From NCBI GenBank assembly GCA_030633635.1, contig DAOVSA010000022.1, forward strand, positions 1-7,945: 7,945 nt of DNA. Reading direction: 5' to 3'. Positions 5,952 through 7,945 of this stretch are shown here, piece after piece. Positions within the stretch are counted from its first letter, which is position 1. Each line of letters starts with the position of its first letter. The translations under genes were made by a program, and so were the position numbers. The DNA comes from Candidatus Altarchaeota archaeon. GTDB taxonomy: Archaea > Altiarchaeota > Altiarchaeia > IMC4 > DAOVSA01. The notes under the pieces were generated by a model. The model searched no databases, had not been told where the DNA came from, and saw nothing but the letters and a program-made list of their open reading frames with translations.

Positions 5952-7235
5952 CTAAGCAACCCCCATCAATATCCATAATCCATGTAATAATCCTCCAAAT
6001 ACAAAGGTAACAATCAACAAAATGAGTATTGATTTTAGAGATCCTATGAAGCCCAATTCTTTCCATAGCATCATAAAGGTTGCTACACATGGAAAATAGA
6101 TGGAAACTAAAACTACTGAAGTGAATAACTGATACATGGACATTTCAATTACAGATAATTGTGCTATCGCCAGATCCTTTCTCAAAAATGCCGTCACCAA
6201 GGGAAGGATCGTTTCTTTTGGAACGCCAAACCATCCCGAAAGAATTGGCTCAAACACCATGGAAATCCTTCCCATGATCGATTTATCGGTTTCTTCAAAT
6301 TCAACCAATGTTAGATTTCCATTATCTATACCAACTATGTACAAAATATTAACCAGCAGAGAACCCAGAATAACGAACGGAACTGCGTGCACCAAAAAGC
6401 ATTTAACTCTCATCCAGGTCTTCATCATTAGATTTTTCCACGTGGGTTTTTGATATGGTGGGATATCTATCAATATCTCTGGAGACTTCCCGGGGATTAT
6501 TCGATTTAGAACCCACCCCGTAATGAAATAGCCCAGAAGAAGGTAACCTATTATAGCAAACATCAACCAGTCCCCATATTCTCCCGCTATGGTTTCCTCC
6601 ATTATACCTATCTGAGCACCACAGGGAATGAATATGGCTAGGATTACCATCATCATAAATCTCTCCTTCTTTGTTTCTAAAATTCTTGCTGCAGTAACCC
6701 CTGGAATATTGCATCCAAATGAAAGTACAGTTGGAACAATAGCAAATCCGTGCAAGCCTATTTTATGCAGTACATTATCTATCAAAACCGCCAACCTGGG
6801 TAAATAACCTATATCCTCCAACAGGGCTATGGCCAGGTAGAGGGGTATTATTGCCCATAAAACCACCCCAAATGGAACAAATAAACCAGTTGTCAAGACC
6901 CCGAATGCCTCAAAGCAATTATCAGCTCCGGGGGTTCCAACAAGTAAGGCATAGAGCCACGCTGGCTCCGCAGGGAACGCCTCCTGAATCCATGGAAGAT
7001 AGTGTTCATCAAATAGAGGAACCATAAATCCATCCGTAAAGAACCCGGCAAATGTGCCAAAGAACATCCAAATGGAGAAAAGTATACCCAGTGCAATGGG
7101 TATTCCAGTCAGGGGTCTTATGGTAAGATCGCCAATGGCATCCTTCAAACTAAGTTTCCTCTTTTTAATCCTAATTACTTTCTTAACCAATCTATCCAGA
7201 TAATCCCATCTCTTCTCCGGCGTTAGTTCAACCAT
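5952..7235 (-). CDS. feoB: FeoB membrane channel part (split FeoB, C-terminal portion)
   Basis: This 427-residue protein is the Fe2+ permease half of FeoB without the GTPase domain. It begins with the last part of the GDI/linker region (RWDYLDRLVKKVIR at 11-24, then KRKLSLKDAIGDL), followed by the first helix at LTGIPIALG, as in full-length FeoB. The two pore-gate motifs are present: GCNIPGV at 174-180 (usually GCNVPA) and FPCVAT at 381-386; IPCGAQ at 203-208 is also typical. ATG 7235 is chosen because GGAGG lies at 7242-7246. The frame is open to a TTG at 7292, but that lies inside the winged-helix gene. The start overlaps the winged-helix stop by 13 bases, so translation is probably coupled. 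The GTPase partner is encoded at 7395-7945. Confidence 0.92.
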   Translation of the reverse strand: MVELTPEKRWDYLDRLVKKVIRIKKRKLSLKDAIGDLTIRPLTGIPIALGILFSIWMFFGTFAGFFTDGFMVPLFDEHYLPWIQEAFPAEPAWLYALLVGTPGADNCFEAFGVLTTGLFVPFGVVLWAIIPLYLAIALLEDIGYLPRLAVLIDNVLHKIGLHGFAIVPTVLSFGCNIPGVTAARILETKKERFMMMVILAIFIPCGAQIGIMEETIAGEYGDWLMFAIIGYLLLGYFITGWVLNRIIPGKSPEILIDIPPYQKPTWKNLMMKTWMRVKCFLVHAVPFVILGSLLVNILYIVGIDNGNLTLVEFEETDKSIMGRISMVFEPILSGWFGVPKETILPLVTAFLRKDLAIAQLSVIEMSMYQLFTSVVLVSIYFPCVATFMMLWKELGFIGSLKSILILLIVTFVFGGLLHGLWILMGVA

Positions 7236-7453
7236 TCTGTTCCTCCATATACCTGTATCGTTGGGATATAGCCTCCTTCCATTCCCGGACAACTATCGAT
7301 CAATTCAAGACATTTCAAGATTTCGAGTTCTCTTCTAACTATGCCTCTGCCCAGATTTGTAGCATTTACTATTTCCTCGTGTTTTATACTTCTCTTAGAG
7401 TTCCGATGAAGTTCTAACAGGGTTAATAAAACCTTTTTCCTTCTTGCTGGCAT
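7223..7453 (-). CDS. small winged-helix protein nested in split feoB (paralogue 2)
   Basis: This 76-residue winged-helix protein matches the 3548-3769 protein at about 53 of 70 aligned residues, including MPARRK at 1-6, the recognition helix LGRGIVRRELEILKCLELI at 34-52, and wing PGMEGGYIPT. ATG 7453 follows AGAGGG at a normal distance. The gene overlaps the end of the FeoB GTPase gene by 59 bases and the start of the channel gene by 13, each in a different frame. Bacterial FeoC is a winged helix of this size encoded with feoAB that affects FeoB; this protein has no visible Fe-S cysteine cluster (Cys49 and a Cys near 55 only), so a FeoC-like role is only a hypothesis. DNA binding, perhaps autoregulation of feo, is equally possible. 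Confidence 0.85.
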   Translation of the reverse strand: MPARRKKVLLTLLELHRNSKRSIKHEEIVNATNLGRGIVRRELEILKCLELIDSCPGMEGGYIPTIQVYGGTEWLN

Positions 7454-7945
7454 TGTATCCCTCTATCTTCTTTAAAATTTCACCAAGATGTTCATGCATG
7501 GGCTTTTTTCCTTGGCTCATTATCGCTTTTTTAATCCGTTCCATATCCGCCAACTCCTTGATGCCTTCGCCCGAGATGGCCACCGTAGTAATTACCGGAA
7601 CAGATAAAATTTCTTTCAATTCCTTTAGATTTATCTCAATTCCTTTACTGGCCGCGACGTCCCACATATTCAAATCGATGATTAAAGGATAATTAAACCT
7701 CTCCATTATCTCGAATGCCAAATAAAGACCCCTCTCCAGTTTGGTGGCATCTATCACATCTATAACAACATCTGGTTTCTCTTCTTTTAACATCTTAAGG
7801 GCTATTTCCTCGGCTATATCCTTGGGTTCTAAGGAGAAGGTTCCGGGAACATCTATCACTTCAGCCTCTTCACCCTTTATCTTCATATAGCCCTTTGTGT
7901 AATCCACGGTGGTTCCGGGATAATTGGAGACTATGACATTTGCCC
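7395..7945 (-). CDS. feoB: FeoB GTPase part (split FeoB, N-terminal portion), 5' end cut by window edge
   Basis: The visible 182 residues are the FeoB G domain from switch I on. G2 is SNYPGTTVDYTKGYM (6-20), G3 is DVPGTFSLEP (31-40), G4 is LNMWD (91-95) with the NxxD base-recognition residues, and G5 is VAISGEGI (121-128). The P-loop (G1) lies beyond the edge. After G5 only about 57 residues remain, where intact FeoB has a longer helical GDI domain before the channel. The last 19 or so residues (NASKKEKGF...) come from DNA that also encodes the winged-helix N-terminus in another frame, so they are probably a non-homologous tail. Stop TAA at 7395-7397. GTP hydrolysis would drive or gate the separate channel protein, assuming the two halves assemble. 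Confidence 0.92.
   Translation of the reverse strand, partial: ANVIVSNYPGTTVDYTKGYMKIKGEEAEVIDVPGTFSLEPKDIAEEIALKMLKEEKPDVVIDVIDATKLERGLYLAFEIMERFNYPLIIDLNMWDVAASKGIEINLKELKEILSVPVITTVAISGEGIKELADMERIKKAIMSQGKKPMHEHLGEILKKIEGYNASKKEKGFINPVRTSSEL

Noticed and set aside
6403..6714. 103-codon minus-strand frame inside the FeoB channel gene
   Set aside because: It overlaps conserved channel sequence including the first gate motif and has no domain signature.
7236..7292. TTG-start extension of the FeoB channel protein
   Set aside because: The added residues come from the winged-helix gene, and ATG 7235 has a properly spaced GGAGG.

Overview
The window looks like a segment of an archaeal chromosome, probably a euryarchaeote related to methanogens (moderate confidence). 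The evidence is AT-rich leaders with TATA-like boxes, strong GGAGGTG-type ribosome binding sites, small stand-alone winged-helix proteins of an archaeal type, and the pairing of flavodoxin with a DUF3793 protein next to Feo genes, which is known from methanogens and clostridia. Every gene I can support is on the minus strand, so transcription runs from right to left. I see no tRNA, rRNA, CRISPR array or insertion sequence.

Right half (7945 to 4465): a ferrous-iron uptake operon of unusual form. FeoB is split. Its GTPase part (7945-7395, cut by the window edge) and its membrane channel part (7235-5952) are separate genes. A 76-residue winged-helix gene (7453-7223) lies between them and overlaps both. 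Next come a four-helix membrane protein with a perfectly repeated EEPPEA acidic loop (5947-5354), a tiny one-helix membrane protein whose frame is broken by one base at a CTT TGA site (5342-5228), and a protein made of three FeoA domains (5199-4465).

Middle (4464 to 2442): a DtxR-family metal regulator (4368-3913). Its stop codon lies inside one of two TTAGG-N4-CCTAA palindromes that flank a 143-base control region rich in TTAGG half sites. That region precedes a second 73-residue winged-helix gene (3769-3548), a close paralogue of the one inside feoB. A short-chain flavodoxin (3456-3022) and a DUF3793 protein (3017-2442) follow. The parts fit one scheme. Fe2+ enters through split FeoB, helped by FeoA and accessory membrane proteins. 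The DtxR protein senses iron and acts at the palindromes. Flavodoxin may replace ferredoxin when iron is short. The roles of the two small winged-helix proteins are open; a FeoC-like role is one possibility.

Left end (2412 to 1): a separate cassette with its own TATA-like box. It encodes a class I SAM methyltransferase (2379-1735), an overlapping isoprenylcysteine methyltransferase-like membrane protein (1747-1163), and the first 60-65% of an ABC exporter-type permease/ATPase (1153 to beyond the edge). The ABC gene carries an apparent one-base frameshift near codon 20, and its arginine codons are CGN, unlike the AGA/AGG of the genes upstream, which suggests a different origin. Translations and family calls were made by eye and memory, without database searches.
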